From positions 1-64,000 of the forward strand of contig JAGHRS010000015.1 of the NCBI GenBank assembly GCA_018066285.1: 64,000 nt of DNA, in the 5' to 3' direction. Below the pieces are notes generated by a model. That model ran no database searches, was not told the DNA's origin, and was given only the letters and a program-made list of their open reading frames with translations. This document shows, piece by piece, positions 8,323-17,160 of this stretch (positions are counted from its first letter, which is position 1; the number at the start of each line of letters is the position of its first letter). A program made the translations under genes and the position numbers. The stretch is from Candidatus Treponema caballi. Its GTDB lineage: Bacteria > Spirochaetota > Spirochaetia > Treponematales > Treponemataceae.

Positions 8323-9852
8323 TCACACCATGAGCAGTGAGTAACCGAAGACAGCCTCAAACAGGTCGCCTTTTTCGCTCAGAGCCGCTTTCTCAAGATT
8401 TGTGTCATGTGTTCCATGGATATGCAGGATGAATTTATCCTCTTTTATTTCAGTGTCAAAATCAGTCAGTTTCTGCGTGTGGCTTCTGTCGAGCGCATCG
8501 GCAACACGGAGCAGGGCAGTCAGTTTCAGGACAGTCACGCGTTCATCACGTGGGAGGGAATGAAAGGCTTCATCAGCCTGTTTTGGAGTAGAGCCTCTAT
8601 GATAACGGGATACGAGGGAGACAATTTTCATGTCTTCTTTGTTCAGTCCGAAAATGTCCGAGTTGGATATGATGTACTGGCTGTGCATCTGATGATCACT
8701 GCCGCGGATGAAGTTTCCAATGTCGTGCAGGATAGCCGCAATCTCCAGAAGCAGGCGGCTGTGTCCGTCAAGACCTAGCTCTCCGCGCATGTCATCAAAC
8801 AGATGCAGTGCCACTTTCTCAACGTAAGCGGCGTGCGGCTCATCAATGTGGTAACGCTTTCCAAGGTTGCGCGCAGAAGCTGCTATCTGTGAGATGAACT
8901 CCTGCTGCAGCGTGTCGGACGGCGCGGAAATGCGGCTTAGAATGACGCCCTCGCGTATTGATGTGTCTGAAACGATGACCTGCTGTGCTGACGTCTGATT
9001 TAAAAAGAGCTGATAGGTCAGGAGCCCTACGCCAAGCGCACGAGCTTCTGCATACGAGCAGTTGAACCGCGCCATTCGCTCTTCTTCTGAATACTGCTGC
9101 ATTTCATCAACAAAGCGGTTGAAGTCGTCTTTTTCAATTGTCCAGGCATGAAGCGAAACCTGCTTTCCAATGGCAAGAGCAGCAGTGCGTGCTTCCGGTC
9201 CGATTGTCACAAACTGCCGGATGCGCGAAAGACTTATTTCCGTGTTCAGGTTTTCGCTTGTATTGTGGACGTATTCTGAAAGATAGCGGTGTACATCATC
9301 AGCTGAACCGAGGAAGGACTTCATGTTCTGCTCAACGATGACGGTTCCCATGCGCAGGCTGTGGACAGCGGCCATTTTGCCGTGTTCAAGCATCATGAGC
9401 TCGGTTGAGCCGCCGCCGGTTTCAATGATGACGGAGTTTTCCGTCTTCAGTTCAGGCAGGTCATTGTGAAGCGAATCAAGCAGGGCGATGTACATGAGGC
9501 GGTTTTCTTCAATGCCGTCAATCACCTTTACTTTGAAGCCCGTTTTTACGAGTATGCGGTCAAGAACGCTGTCACGGTTCTTTGCTTCACGCATGGCGCT
9601 GGTTGCAATTACCTGGACGTGGTTTGAATCAATACCCCAGCCGGCAAGTTGCTCTCTGAAACGGGAAAGCACTTTGAGGCATTCGAGCAGTGTGTTGCGG
9701 GACACTAATCCTGTAGTGAAAACATCCCATCCAAGGGATACAGAGACTTCTGATCTGTCAATGACTGTCCACTGTCCGGGACCGGTAATCTCGCACGCCA
9801 TGAGGCGTATGCCGGTAGACCCGATTTCAACTACTGCCTCAAGCGCTGTCAT
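8323..9852 (-). CDS. ppx: Ppx/GppA exopolyphosphatase with C-terminal HD domain
   Basis: 509 residues. The N-terminal two thirds are an actin-like ASKHA phosphatase: VEIGSTGIRLMA (phosphate-1 loop), ATSAMREAKN, and IETGGGSTELMM (phosphate-2 loop). The C-terminal third carries the HD metal motif HDIGNFI. Together these give polyphosphate or pppGpp hydrolysis. An AAGGAG lies close before the ATG. The gene sits between an (alpha/alpha)6 glycosidase and ppk1 with gaps of about 10 bases or less. Confidence 0.92.
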   Translation of the reverse strand: MTALEAVVEIGSTGIRLMACEITGPGQWTVIDRSEVSVSLGWDVFTTGLVSRNTLLECLKVLSRFREQLAGWGIDSNHVQVIATSAMREAKNRDSVLDRILVKTGFKVKVIDGIEENRLMYIALLDSLHNDLPELKTENSVIIETGGGSTELMMLEHGKMAAVHSLRMGTVIVEQNMKSFLGSADDVHRYLSEYVHNTSENLNTEISLSRIRQFVTIGPEARTAALAIGKQVSLHAWTIEKDDFNRFVDEMQQYSEEERMARFNCSYAEARALGVGLLTYQLFLNQTSAQQVIVSDTSIREGVILSRISAPSDTLQQEFISQIAASARNLGKRYHIDEPHAAYVEKVALHLFDDMRGELGLDGHSRLLLEIAAILHDIGNFIRGSDHQMHSQYIISNSDIFGLNKEDMKIVSLVSRYHRGSTPKQADEAFHSLPRDERVTVLKLTALLRVADALDRSHTQKLTDFDTEIKEDKFILHIHGTHDTNLEKAALSEKGDLFEAVFGYSLLMV

Positions 9853-9861
9853 GCCGGCTCC

Positions 9862-11292
9862 TTAAAGCTTGTCGATAAGCATTGAGCACTTACCTGATGG
9901 AATAGGCAGTGTCTTTTTCTTCTGGCCGAGAATGTTGATGGTGAAATAGTACAGCTTTTCGCTTTCCATCTGGATTTCCCATCCACGTATACTCTTGTTT
10001 GACAGGATTGTAATCATGTTGCGCTTGAGCGACAGGTTTTCAATACCCATGACCTCAAGGTTAGGAATAATCCAGTCAACGGTCTTTCTCGGCAGGCTGA
10101 TTGAAAGTCCGATGACGTTTTCAAGCATGAGTGCGATTGTTGAAAGACCTGCTGTGTGCACATAGTGGCTGCGTGGCTCGTGTGCCTCATCCTTGGAAAC
10201 AGACTTGCCTTCTTTTGTCGGCTGGTAGCATTCCCAGAGATCGCCTTTCTGCTTACTGTCGCCCGGGAACATGCCGTCGAGCAGGTAGTACAGGTGGCGG
10301 ATTGCGCATTCGCGTGCCATATCGTAGCGCTGGTACTTTTCAAGGCCCTTGATGATCATGAAGTTGAACGCCGGATATACGCTTCCGCAGAAGCCGTTTC
10401 CGGTCGGATCAAAATGCGGGTCATCAGCGGAAAGCGTCGGGAACGGATGGTCTGTGCCGAACGTTTCCGGATTGCTTAAGTGGCTTACCAGCGCGTCAGC
10501 TTTGTCTTCGTTCGGGATTTCTGCCATGAGTGGCCAGAAGCCGGCGGCTGTCTTCTGCGGCAGCTGCTCCTCGTTTTTGTCGAGGTCGTGGTAGAAGCCT
10601 GTATCTGCATTCCACATGCGGGAATTGATGCGTGTCTTGAGTGAGAAGTACATCCTCTTGTACTGGAAGCTCAAATCCTTGTCATTGAGGATGTCTCCCA
10701 GGGCAGACATGTACAGTGCGTTTATGGCGAGGGCGCTGTTGAAATCAACAGGATAAAATGTGCCTTCACGTGGTGCATTGTACATAGTTGAGGCTGTAAC
10801 AGGAACGGAATACAATCCGTTTTCCTGCTTGAAGTTTTCATCGAGCCAGGTCATGTACTTCTGCAGAACCGGCATGACTTCCTTTACGCGGCGTTTGTTT
10901 GCAGACTTGTGGAACAGGTTGAACTCTGCCCATGCAAAAAGCGGCAGACCGACACCATCCGGATTGTCATCTGTGAGGACAGGTTTGTCTGTTTTCGTAT
11001 CATAGCGCCAGTGGATTGCTCCGTTTGGTTCCTGACGGGCATAGAAATAGTCAAGGTTCTGGTTTGCCGGATAGTTCCTGTTTGAATAGACGAGAAAGAA
11101 AGATGAAAAAATAGATTCAAACTGATCAAGAATCTGTGCATCGTTCTGAGGATACAGAAAAAGACCGTCTGCAGTCTGTTCCAGGTTTTTTGGATCAAGC
11201 CAGAATTCCTGAAGCCAGGCCCACGTTTTGTCGTAAATATCGACGAAGTCCTGATCGTAAAAGTGAATCTTTGGAAAATCGCGTTTGTTCAC
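9862..11292 (-). CDS. (alpha/alpha)6-barrel glycoside hydrolase, GH63/GH37/MGH1-like
   Basis: 476 residues without a signal peptide. The patterns GVGLPLFAWAEF, MWNADTGFYHDLD, FGTDHPFPTLSADDP and the C-terminal HTAGLSTIALMLENVIG match the GH63/GH37/mannosylglycerate-hydrolase superfamily. The exact substrate (trehalose-like, glucosylglycerate-like or oligosaccharide) cannot be set. The usual YWRG-PVW patch is altered to GFCGSVYPAFN, so specificity may differ. The start is GTG at 11290-11292 with AAGGAG five bases upstream. It is the first gene of an apparent operon with ppx and ppk1. Confidence 0.78.
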   Translation of the reverse strand: MNKRDFPKIHFYDQDFVDIYDKTWAWLQEFWLDPKNLEQTADGLFLYPQNDAQILDQFESIFSSFFLVYSNRNYPANQNLDYFYARQEPNGAIHWRYDTKTDKPVLTDDNPDGVGLPLFAWAEFNLFHKSANKRRVKEVMPVLQKYMTWLDENFKQENGLYSVPVTASTMYNAPREGTFYPVDFNSALAINALYMSALGDILNDKDLSFQYKRMYFSLKTRINSRMWNADTGFYHDLDKNEEQLPQKTAAGFWPLMAEIPNEDKADALVSHLSNPETFGTDHPFPTLSADDPHFDPTGNGFCGSVYPAFNFMIIKGLEKYQRYDMARECAIRHLYYLLDGMFPGDSKQKGDLWECYQPTKEGKSVSKDEAHEPRSHYVHTAGLSTIALMLENVIGLSISLPRKTVDWIIPNLEVMGIENLSLKRNMITILSNKSIRGWEIQMESEKLYYFTINILGQKKKTLPIPSGKCSMLIDKL

Positions 11293-11439
11293 ACACGCTC
11301 CTTAAAATAACAACATTTTTTTTGTAATTTGACGCAGTGTCAACATACAGTATATCATATTTTAAATAAAGGTGATATATCTATTTTAGCAATTTTGGAA
11401 TGAAATTACTATTTTATAACGAAATAAGGATGAAATCCA
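11293..11439. promoter_or_regulatory. divergent promoter region
   Basis: An AT-rich spacer separates the minus-strand glycosidase operon from the plus-strand GatB-like fusion. AAGGA lies 9 bases before the plus-strand ATG at 11440, and TATAAC near 11416 is a weak plus-strand -10 candidate. The minus strand has TTGACA near 11338 with no convincing -10 box. No clear operator was found. Confidence 0.35.
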
Positions 11440-13794
11440 ATGTATCAGTCCCATGTCTATCTTGAAGCCCGGATCCTGCTGCCAACAGCGCCTGCTGTTT
11501 TTACCATAACAGATAATCCCGTTTCTTATTCTGTCAATCCTGTTGTCCTGCAGCAGGTGGCCTCTCTTTCGCGTGCCCTTGGCTGTACGTGGAAGGAGGA
11601 TGCGCGTTTTGAGCATATAACGGGAACGCTTTCCGTTCCGCCAGAATACAAGCTTTCGGGGCTTTCAGTGTGCATTGCGGAAAACGGCAGCCTTGCCATT
11701 GAGTTTCACCGCCGCCAGAAGAAAATCCTTATTGAAGAACTCCGCATAGAAGAAGACGCCGGCCGTCTTACGCGTTCCGACGGCAATACCCGCATGGACT
11801 ACACACACGCCGGCATGGCGAGTGTGCGCATCCGTACGAGCGATGACTTTGAGCTTGGTGAGGAAGCGTATCTGTTCCTGGATGAACTCCGCCGGCTCCT
11901 GCAGTATCTGGGGCTGTGCGGCGATATGCCGGCAGATGCGCTCATCAGATGTAACGCACACGTTGCGCTTGCCAAGTACCCGGACATGCCTGATTACTAT
12001 GTTAAGCTCAGAAACCTGAACTCGTTCAATTTCGTCAGGAAAGCGGTCAACTCAGAACTTTCCCGGCAGGAAGAAATCCTCGTTTCGGGAAAAACGGTCG
12101 CATCTGAAAGCAGACTCTGGAACGAACGCCAGAGCATTACCGAGTCATACAAGACGCGGCAGACAGTGAACAGCCGCTTTGCTCCTGTTGATGAGGCTGC
12201 GCCTTTCCATCCGGGAAGTCCGGTCCCTGCTGAGTATGCAGATTCCCTTACTCCTATAGAACTGCCCGGCGCCCGTCGTGACAGACTTTGTTCGCAGTAT
12301 GGGCTTTCTCGTACAAGGAGCGAGCTCATCTGCGATGAAAAGAGCCGGGCTGATTTTTACGAAGCGGCGGTCGCAGCCGGTGCTGACAGCATGGACGCTG
12401 CCCACTGGATTTCTTCCGAGTTGCCGCGAATCCTTAAAAGAAGCGGTATCGCTTCGGGCTTTGGAAAGCTTACTCCTGAAAAGTTTGCAGCTGTCATCAG
12501 GATGTTCTCTGCCAATGCCGTCAACTCTGGTATGGCAAAGCAACTGCTTCAGTCTGTGCTCGAAACAGGTTCTGAACCAGAAGTGCTGGTCAAGCAGCGC
12601 GGATGGACGCAGATTACGAGTGAAAAAGAGCTGCTTCCGTTAATCCGCCAGGTAATCAGCGAAAACCCTGCGGAAGCGGAAAAGCTTTCTGTCGGTGAAA
12701 TGGCGCCGCTCGAATTCCTGACCGGACTCATCATGAAGAAGACAAACGGCATGGCAGACCCGCTTGCCGTCAAGGCACTCATAAAAAAAGAGCTCCATAT
12801 CAGTGTTGTGTACGTGCTCTCGTTCGGAGGCGCAATCTGCGGCAAGCACAGGGAAGACGGCTCTGTGGCGCCTGCTGATGAACGTACGCTCGACGCGCTT
12901 CTGGCAGAAAGCTCTTCTGGCATCAAGTACCAGGTTGTGCCGCTCGGCCATATGCTCAGCGAAGAGATTGAGCCAGGAGACTGGGCAACGCTCATCACCG
13001 AGATTGCGGCGCGTATCACGGCAGGAACTGCGAACGGCATTGTCGTAGCCCATGGCACAGATACGCTGCCATATACAGCGGCACTGCTGTACTGGCTTTT
13101 CTCAGACGCGGATGTGCCGGTTGTGCTTACAGCTTCCTCAACGACACCTGACATGTCTGATGAAGCGGCGTGCAACATGAAGCTCGCGGTGGAAACTGCG
13201 TGCCAGAAGAAAAGCGGCGTGTATGTTGCATTTGGCGGCAAACTGCTTTCTCCGCTCAACCTCAAGTTCATGAAACCGACTCCGGACGGCTTTACCAACT
13301 GGAACATGGAAAAGCCCGTTTTCACACGCTCTGGTCCGCTCGCCTTCCAGTTCTCAGGCATATCCGACCTGGACGCTTTTGTCCTGAAGCAGATCCTGCG
13401 TGAAGCTGCTGACAGCATGCTGGTGTGCCGCGTGTATCCTGGACTCAGGTCGGAAACGTACGCTTCCCTCATTGATGAAGGCATAACGCGCTTTTTCCTT
13501 GAACTGTATGAAACGGGAACAGGCAGCATGCGTGGCAGTGACTACTCACTCAAGCAACTGCTCATGCGCGGCAAGAAAAAGGACTGCCGCTTCTACTGCA
13601 CGTCACAGCAGGAAAGCTGCCTGAACTTTGCAGATTACGCGACCAGCCGCCGTATGTGGCGTGAAGGCGCCGTTCCTATGGGAAAGCTGACGACCGAATC
13701 CGTAGTTGCGCTCTATTTCGCAGCGTCGCTTGCCTCAGACTCAGAGGAAGAGCTTGATCAGTTCATGGAAACGTACGCAGAAATGTACAGCTGA
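11440..13794 (+). CDS. GatB/GatE-like protein fused to an L-asparaginase/GatD-like domain
   Basis: 784 residues. Residues 1-245 resemble the GatB/GatE cradle (RIEEDAGR at 102-109, KLRNLNSFNFV at 189-199). Residues 285-452 resemble the helical and YqeY-like tail that reads tRNA (WISSELPRILK, LTGLIMKKTNGMADP). Residues 453-784 resemble a type I asparaginase: HGTDT at 538-542 is intact and VAFGGKLLSP is present, but the nucleophile motif TGGT has become FGGA at 462-465. Archaeal tRNA-dependent amidotransferase uses GatD (asparaginase-like) plus GatE (GatB-like) as separate chains; here both are one. The lost nucleophile and the altered GatB motif (DYTHAG for DYNRAG) argue for a changed or regulatory role. 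Confidence 0.85.
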   Translation: MYQSHVYLEARILLPTAPAVFTITDNPVSYSVNPVVLQQVASLSRALGCTWKEDARFEHITGTLSVPPEYKLSGLSVCIAENGSLAIEFHRRQKKILIEELRIEEDAGRLTRSDGNTRMDYTHAGMASVRIRTSDDFELGEEAYLFLDELRRLLQYLGLCGDMPADALIRCNAHVALAKYPDMPDYYVKLRNLNSFNFVRKAVNSELSRQEEILVSGKTVASESRLWNERQSITESYKTRQTVNSRFAPVDEAAPFHPGSPVPAEYADSLTPIELPGARRDRLCSQYGLSRTRSELICDEKSRADFYEAAVAAGADSMDAAHWISSELPRILKRSGIASGFGKLTPEKFAAVIRMFSANAVNSGMAKQLLQSVLETGSEPEVLVKQRGWTQITSEKELLPLIRQVISENPAEAEKLSVGEMAPLEFLTGLIMKKTNGMADPLAVKALIKKELHISVVYVLSFGGAICGKHREDGSVAPADERTLDALLAESSSGIKYQVVPLGHMLSEEIEPGDWATLITEIAARITAGTANGIVVAHGTDTLPYTAALLYWLFSDADVPVVLTASSTTPDMSDEAACNMKLAVETACQKKSGVYVAFGGKLLSPLNLKFMKPTPDGFTNWNMEKPVFTRSGPLAFQFSGISDLDAFVLKQILREAADSMLVCRVYPGLRSETYASLIDEGITRFFLELYETGTGSMRGSDYSLKQLLMRGKKKDCRFYCTSQQESCLNFADYATSRRMWREGAVPMGKLTTESVVALYFAASLASDSEEELDQFMETYAEMYS

Positions 13795-13807
13795 TTGAAG
13801 GGTGACA

Positions 13808-13848
13808 ATAAAAAAGGCCTGCACTTCATGATAGCGGGCCTTTTTTAT
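13808..13848. terminator. bidirectional intrinsic terminator
   Basis: ATAAAAAAGGCCTGC (13808-13822) pairs with GCGGGCCTTTTTTAT (13834-13848) with one wobble. It lies between convergent genes and has T runs on both strands, so it serves both. Confidence 0.92.
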
Positions 13849-13867
13849 GCGTTGTCTGTCGTGCAGT

Positions 13868-15580
13868 TTATTTCTCGAGGGTAACGACTTCAGTTTCAGA
13901 ACGCTGGCGGTATTTCAGCAGCAGTGTGTTGGTGTCAGCGTTATAGACATATCCGGATGAGTTGTATGTCTCAAACCGTGGGTCGGTACGGAACTGCATG
14001 CCGTAAATCTGGATAATGCTGAACGGCTTTATGCCGGTTACAATCATGTAATGAATGCCGTTCTGCGGGAATGTTGCCGTGAATTCTGTAATGCCTTCTG
14101 CAGTTGTTCTGTAGGTCATGTTCTGTGCGACTGTCCAGGCCCATACAGGTTCTGTTCCCTTGTCGTCAAGCAGCGCAACATGCGGATAGTATTTGTTTTC
14201 CGGTGCAAACAGCGGGTACAGTTCCGCGAGTTCCTCTGTCGTCAGTGTGTACAGCTCACTCAATGCTGAGTTCAGGAGCATGTAGCCCGCCTGCTGTACT
14301 GTGTTGTCAGATCTGAGCGTTCCTGTCTGTGCAAGTGCAAGACCTGCTTTTGCCGTAGTTATGCGGTCAACAGGCTCGTCGTTTTCCATAAGGATAAGTT
14401 TGTCCTCTGCAAGCTGTGCGCGCTTTTCAAGAAGTGCTGTGCAGGAATCGAGCACCGGTTCAAGGCGTGAAGCATATGAAGCTTTCTGCTCTGACAGTTT
14501 TACGTACAGCTGCAGGATGGCACCTGCCTGTGCAACGGTGACTGTGTCAAAATCAAGTGATTGTGCCATATCCAGAATCGGATTGCAGGCTGAAGCTCCG
14601 TGTGTCAGCAGATACATGTCCAGATTCTGTATCTCGTAGACTGCAGGATTATTGGAAACGACGGCACCGGTAATCTGTGATTCAAGCTCGTTCAGTGTAC
14701 TTCTGAGACCCGGGGCAACAGAGGCGAGTGTGTCAAAATATGGGGATGAGAAGAACGTGTGTCCTTCTTTGGCTTTCAGTGAATCAGGAATCTGTTCCAG
14801 TGCCTGGGTCAGGTTGCCTTTGTATGCCTGTTCTGCAATCCAGGCTGAAATGGCCTGTTCAGATGCATTCTGGAAGCTTGCTTTTGGGAATGCAGTTGCA
14901 ACGGCTGAACGCAGCTGTTGCTTTGTATCTTTGAAGACAGACTGCTGTGCAAGTTCAAGACCGGTGACATCCTCAAACGTAAAGATATGGATTTCCTTTC
15001 TGTAGCCGTAGCTCATCCGTGGCAGTTCTGCAGAAAGCGTCAGTCCTGTTTCCGTAATTCCTGCAGCGGTCAGTTCATATTCTGCTTCCTTGGTGGAAAG
15101 AATGACTCTGTGCTCATCGTCAGAAGAAACGTCTGAGGTAGTGAATGCTGCGACCATTTTGTACGGAATGGTGACATAATCAGCATCTTTTGGAAGATTT
15201 GCCTTTATGGTATATGGAATATCCGCAGGGTCTGGAGAGTTCCAGGTCAGTGTAACATCATTGTCGAATATCAGTGAAAGGGTGTTGTCTCCTTCCTCGT
15301 AATCAATGAAAGTCAGGGGAATGTCTGTGTTATTCTTCCGCAGGATAACAGGATATGTATCGTTTGCTGAAAAATTGAAACCACCTGCCGAAAGCTGGAA
15401 ATTGTTGCTCAATACCTGCTGATTGTTATGATTTACTGTCTCAGATATAATGAACTGAAAAGGACCGATTATTCTGGTAATAATTGATTCTTTTCTGAAC
15501 TGAATGAAAAAAATGCCGAAAATAATGAGTATGTAAAGGACGGTAAGTCCAAACATTTTTCTTACTGGATGTCTTGTCAT
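13868..15580 (-). CDS. membrane-anchored protein of unknown function
   Basis: About 570 residues with one N-terminal transmembrane segment (VLYILIIFGIFFI) after a basic start, and a large extracytoplasmic part. Residues up to about 200 look beta-rich; the centre is helical (QTGTL, QQAGYMLLNSALSEL), and the C terminus is beta again. I do not recognise the family. The longer reading from 15607 is rejected because a promoter -10 box lies downstream of that codon; ATG 15580 fits a leaderless transcript. It is divergent from the TPR lipoprotein gene. Confidence 0.75.
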   Translation of the reverse strand: MTRHPVRKMFGLTVLYILIIFGIFFIQFRKESIITRIIGPFQFIISETVNHNNQQVLSNNFQLSAGGFNFSANDTYPVILRKNNTDIPLTFIDYEEGDNTLSLIFDNDVTLTWNSPDPADIPYTIKANLPKDADYVTIPYKMVAAFTTSDVSSDDEHRVILSTKEAEYELTAAGITETGLTLSAELPRMSYGYRKEIHIFTFEDVTGLELAQQSVFKDTKQQLRSAVATAFPKASFQNASEQAISAWIAEQAYKGNLTQALEQIPDSLKAKEGHTFFSSPYFDTLASVAPGLRSTLNELESQITGAVVSNNPAVYEIQNLDMYLLTHGASACNPILDMAQSLDFDTVTVAQAGAILQLYVKLSEQKASYASRLEPVLDSCTALLEKRAQLAEDKLILMENDEPVDRITTAKAGLALAQTGTLRSDNTVQQAGYMLLNSALSELYTLTTEELAELYPLFAPENKYYPHVALLDDKGTEPVWAWTVAQNMTYRTTAEGITEFTATFPQNGIHYMIVTGIKPFSIIQIYGMQFRTDPRFETYNSSGYVYNADTNTLLLKYRQRSETEVVTLEK

Positions 15581-15588
15581 TTTAAGAC

Positions 15589-15617
15589 AGTTTAGCTGAT
15601 GAAGCATTGAAAATCAA
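15589..15617 (-). promoter_or_regulatory. promoter of the 13868-15580 gene, probably leaderless
   Basis: TTGATT (15612-15617), 17 bases, TAAACT (15589-15594), then eight bases to the ATG at 15578-15580. No Shine-Dalgarno is visible. The predicted start site is one base before the start codon. Confidence 0.6.
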
Positions 15618-15657
15618 CTGCCGGATTTGACACCAGAAAACATTCAGGATGTAATAT

Positions 15658-17109
15658 ATGAAGAGTCTGAACAGAAAACACATTATTGCAGTCTGCATAA
15701 GTCTGATGCTTGTGCTTGTCTTTTTTTCATGCGGAACGACAGAAGAAGCTGCATCACAGGCAGAAGAAGAGTTTGTTCCTGTTGTAACACCGGAAGAAAA
15801 AACAGTAATGGATCTCAGTCCGAAACCGGTTTTTACGGAAGAGTCCTTTGTGAAATCTCTTCAGGAAACGCTTTCTTCCGGCTCTCTTGAAGAAGCGCTT
15901 GCCCTTTTTGATGACATTCCCGTGGAAAACGAAGAAAGTTATGACCTCAACTACATTCATGCATCGCTGCTCATTTCAAGCGGTGACTATGATAAAGCTT
16001 CTGAAATAGCAGATAAGCTGCTTGAAGCCCAGCCCGCAAATACGGACGCGCTTCTGCTTCAGACTGTTATTGCAAAGGCTACTGGTAACACAGAAGAGAA
16101 GAAAAAGCTACTGAATCAGATTCTTGAATCAGATCCCAACAATTCGGATGCAAATACAGAGCTTGGTAATGAGCATATGCTCAAGAAGAACTGGCGGCTT
16201 GCCCGGGACTACTATTACAGGGCTTACCGCTCAGATTCATCGAATATGGAAGCTCTTGCGGGGTATGGCAAGAGTTCTTACTATCTCGGTCTTCTTGAGG
16301 ATGCGGAGAGGGCTTTCCGCACCATCATTGAAAAGTATCCGGACGATGCTTTCTCCTGGGCTTATCTTGCAAAATTGTATTCAGAATGGGACAAATACAA
16401 CGACGCTGTTGACTGCGCTTATCATGCTGTTCTGGCAGAGCCGGAATATTCCGATTACTGGCTTGATTATGGCGATTACCTGACAAAACTGAAAAGATAT
16501 GATGAAGCTGAAGAGGCTTTTACAAAGGCAATATCGCTGCGTCCTGAATACTTCCTTGGATATGTGTATCGTGGCGGTGTCTATGATACACAGGGGAAGT
16601 TTGACCTTGCCAGAGTCGATTACGAGAAAGTCGCCCAATTGCGTCCGGAATACTATTATATCTATGAATCTCTTGCTTTTCTTGCCTGGCATGATGAAGA
16701 CTGGACTGCCGCCCGGGAGTGGTTTACAAAAGCAGCAGCTGCAAGTCCCAAGGATACGACGTATCCGATGCTCATAGCGGTATGTATGTATCACGAGGGT
16801 AACACCCGTGCTGCAAAAGATTACGTGTATAAGACGGTTCTCAAGAAATTTGCCAGCAGTTCATCAGAATATGCGGTCATGCGTCTGTTTTACGATAATG
16901 TAGGTGATGGAAATGTTGCCAATAAGATTCAGAGCGAATCAAACGTAAATACGCGCGGTAAACTGCTTTTCTATCTTGCCCAGTACTATGAAATTCGGGG
17001 TAAAGACAATCTTGCTCAAAAGTATTATATTGCTATAAGCGAAATGGAAGCTCCTATGTTCATAGAAAGCCGTCTCAGTGACTGGTCTCTTGAAAAAATG
17101 ATGAACTGA
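15658..17109 (+). CDS. tetratricopeptide-repeat lipoprotein
   Basis: 483 residues. Signal segment and lipobox FFSC predict an acylated protein. From about residue 95 to the end the chain is a series of 34-residue TPR helices with the usual A/G/Y/P spacing, e.g. GDYDKASEIADKLLEAQP and KRYDEAEEAFTKAISLRP. TPR lipoproteins of spirochaetes act as scaffolds at the periplasmic face; the partner is unknown. AGGA precedes the ATG. It lies 51 bases upstream of the TraB-family gene in the same direction. Confidence 0.88.
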   Translation: MKSLNRKHIIAVCISLMLVLVFFSCGTTEEAASQAEEEFVPVVTPEEKTVMDLSPKPVFTEESFVKSLQETLSSGSLEEALALFDDIPVENEESYDLNYIHASLLISSGDYDKASEIADKLLEAQPANTDALLLQTVIAKATGNTEEKKKLLNQILESDPNNSDANTELGNEHMLKKNWRLARDYYYRAYRSDSSNMEALAGYGKSSYYLGLLEDAERAFRTIIEKYPDDAFSWAYLAKLYSEWDKYNDAVDCAYHAVLAEPEYSDYWLDYGDYLTKLKRYDEAEEAFTKAISLRPEYFLGYVYRGGVYDTQGKFDLARVDYEKVAQLRPEYYYIYESLAFLAWHDEDWTAAREWFTKAAAASPKDTTYPMLIAVCMYHEGNTRAAKDYVYKTVLKKFASSSSEYAVMRLFYDNVGDGNVANKIQSESNVNTRGKLLFYLAQYYEIRGKDNLAQKYYIAISEMEAPMFIESRLSDWSLEKMMN

Positions 17110-17160
17110 TACTGCATTTCTGGCAGTGGAAGCTTCAAAAAACAACTTTAAGGAAAAAAA

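Noticed and set aside
12549-13529. 326-residue minus-strand ORF
   Set aside because: Antisense shadow of the GatB/asparaginase fusion; Ser/Arg-rich composition, no motif.
13868-15607. longer start (15607) for the membrane protein
   Set aside because: The -10 box lies downstream of that codon; the shorter start fits the promoter.
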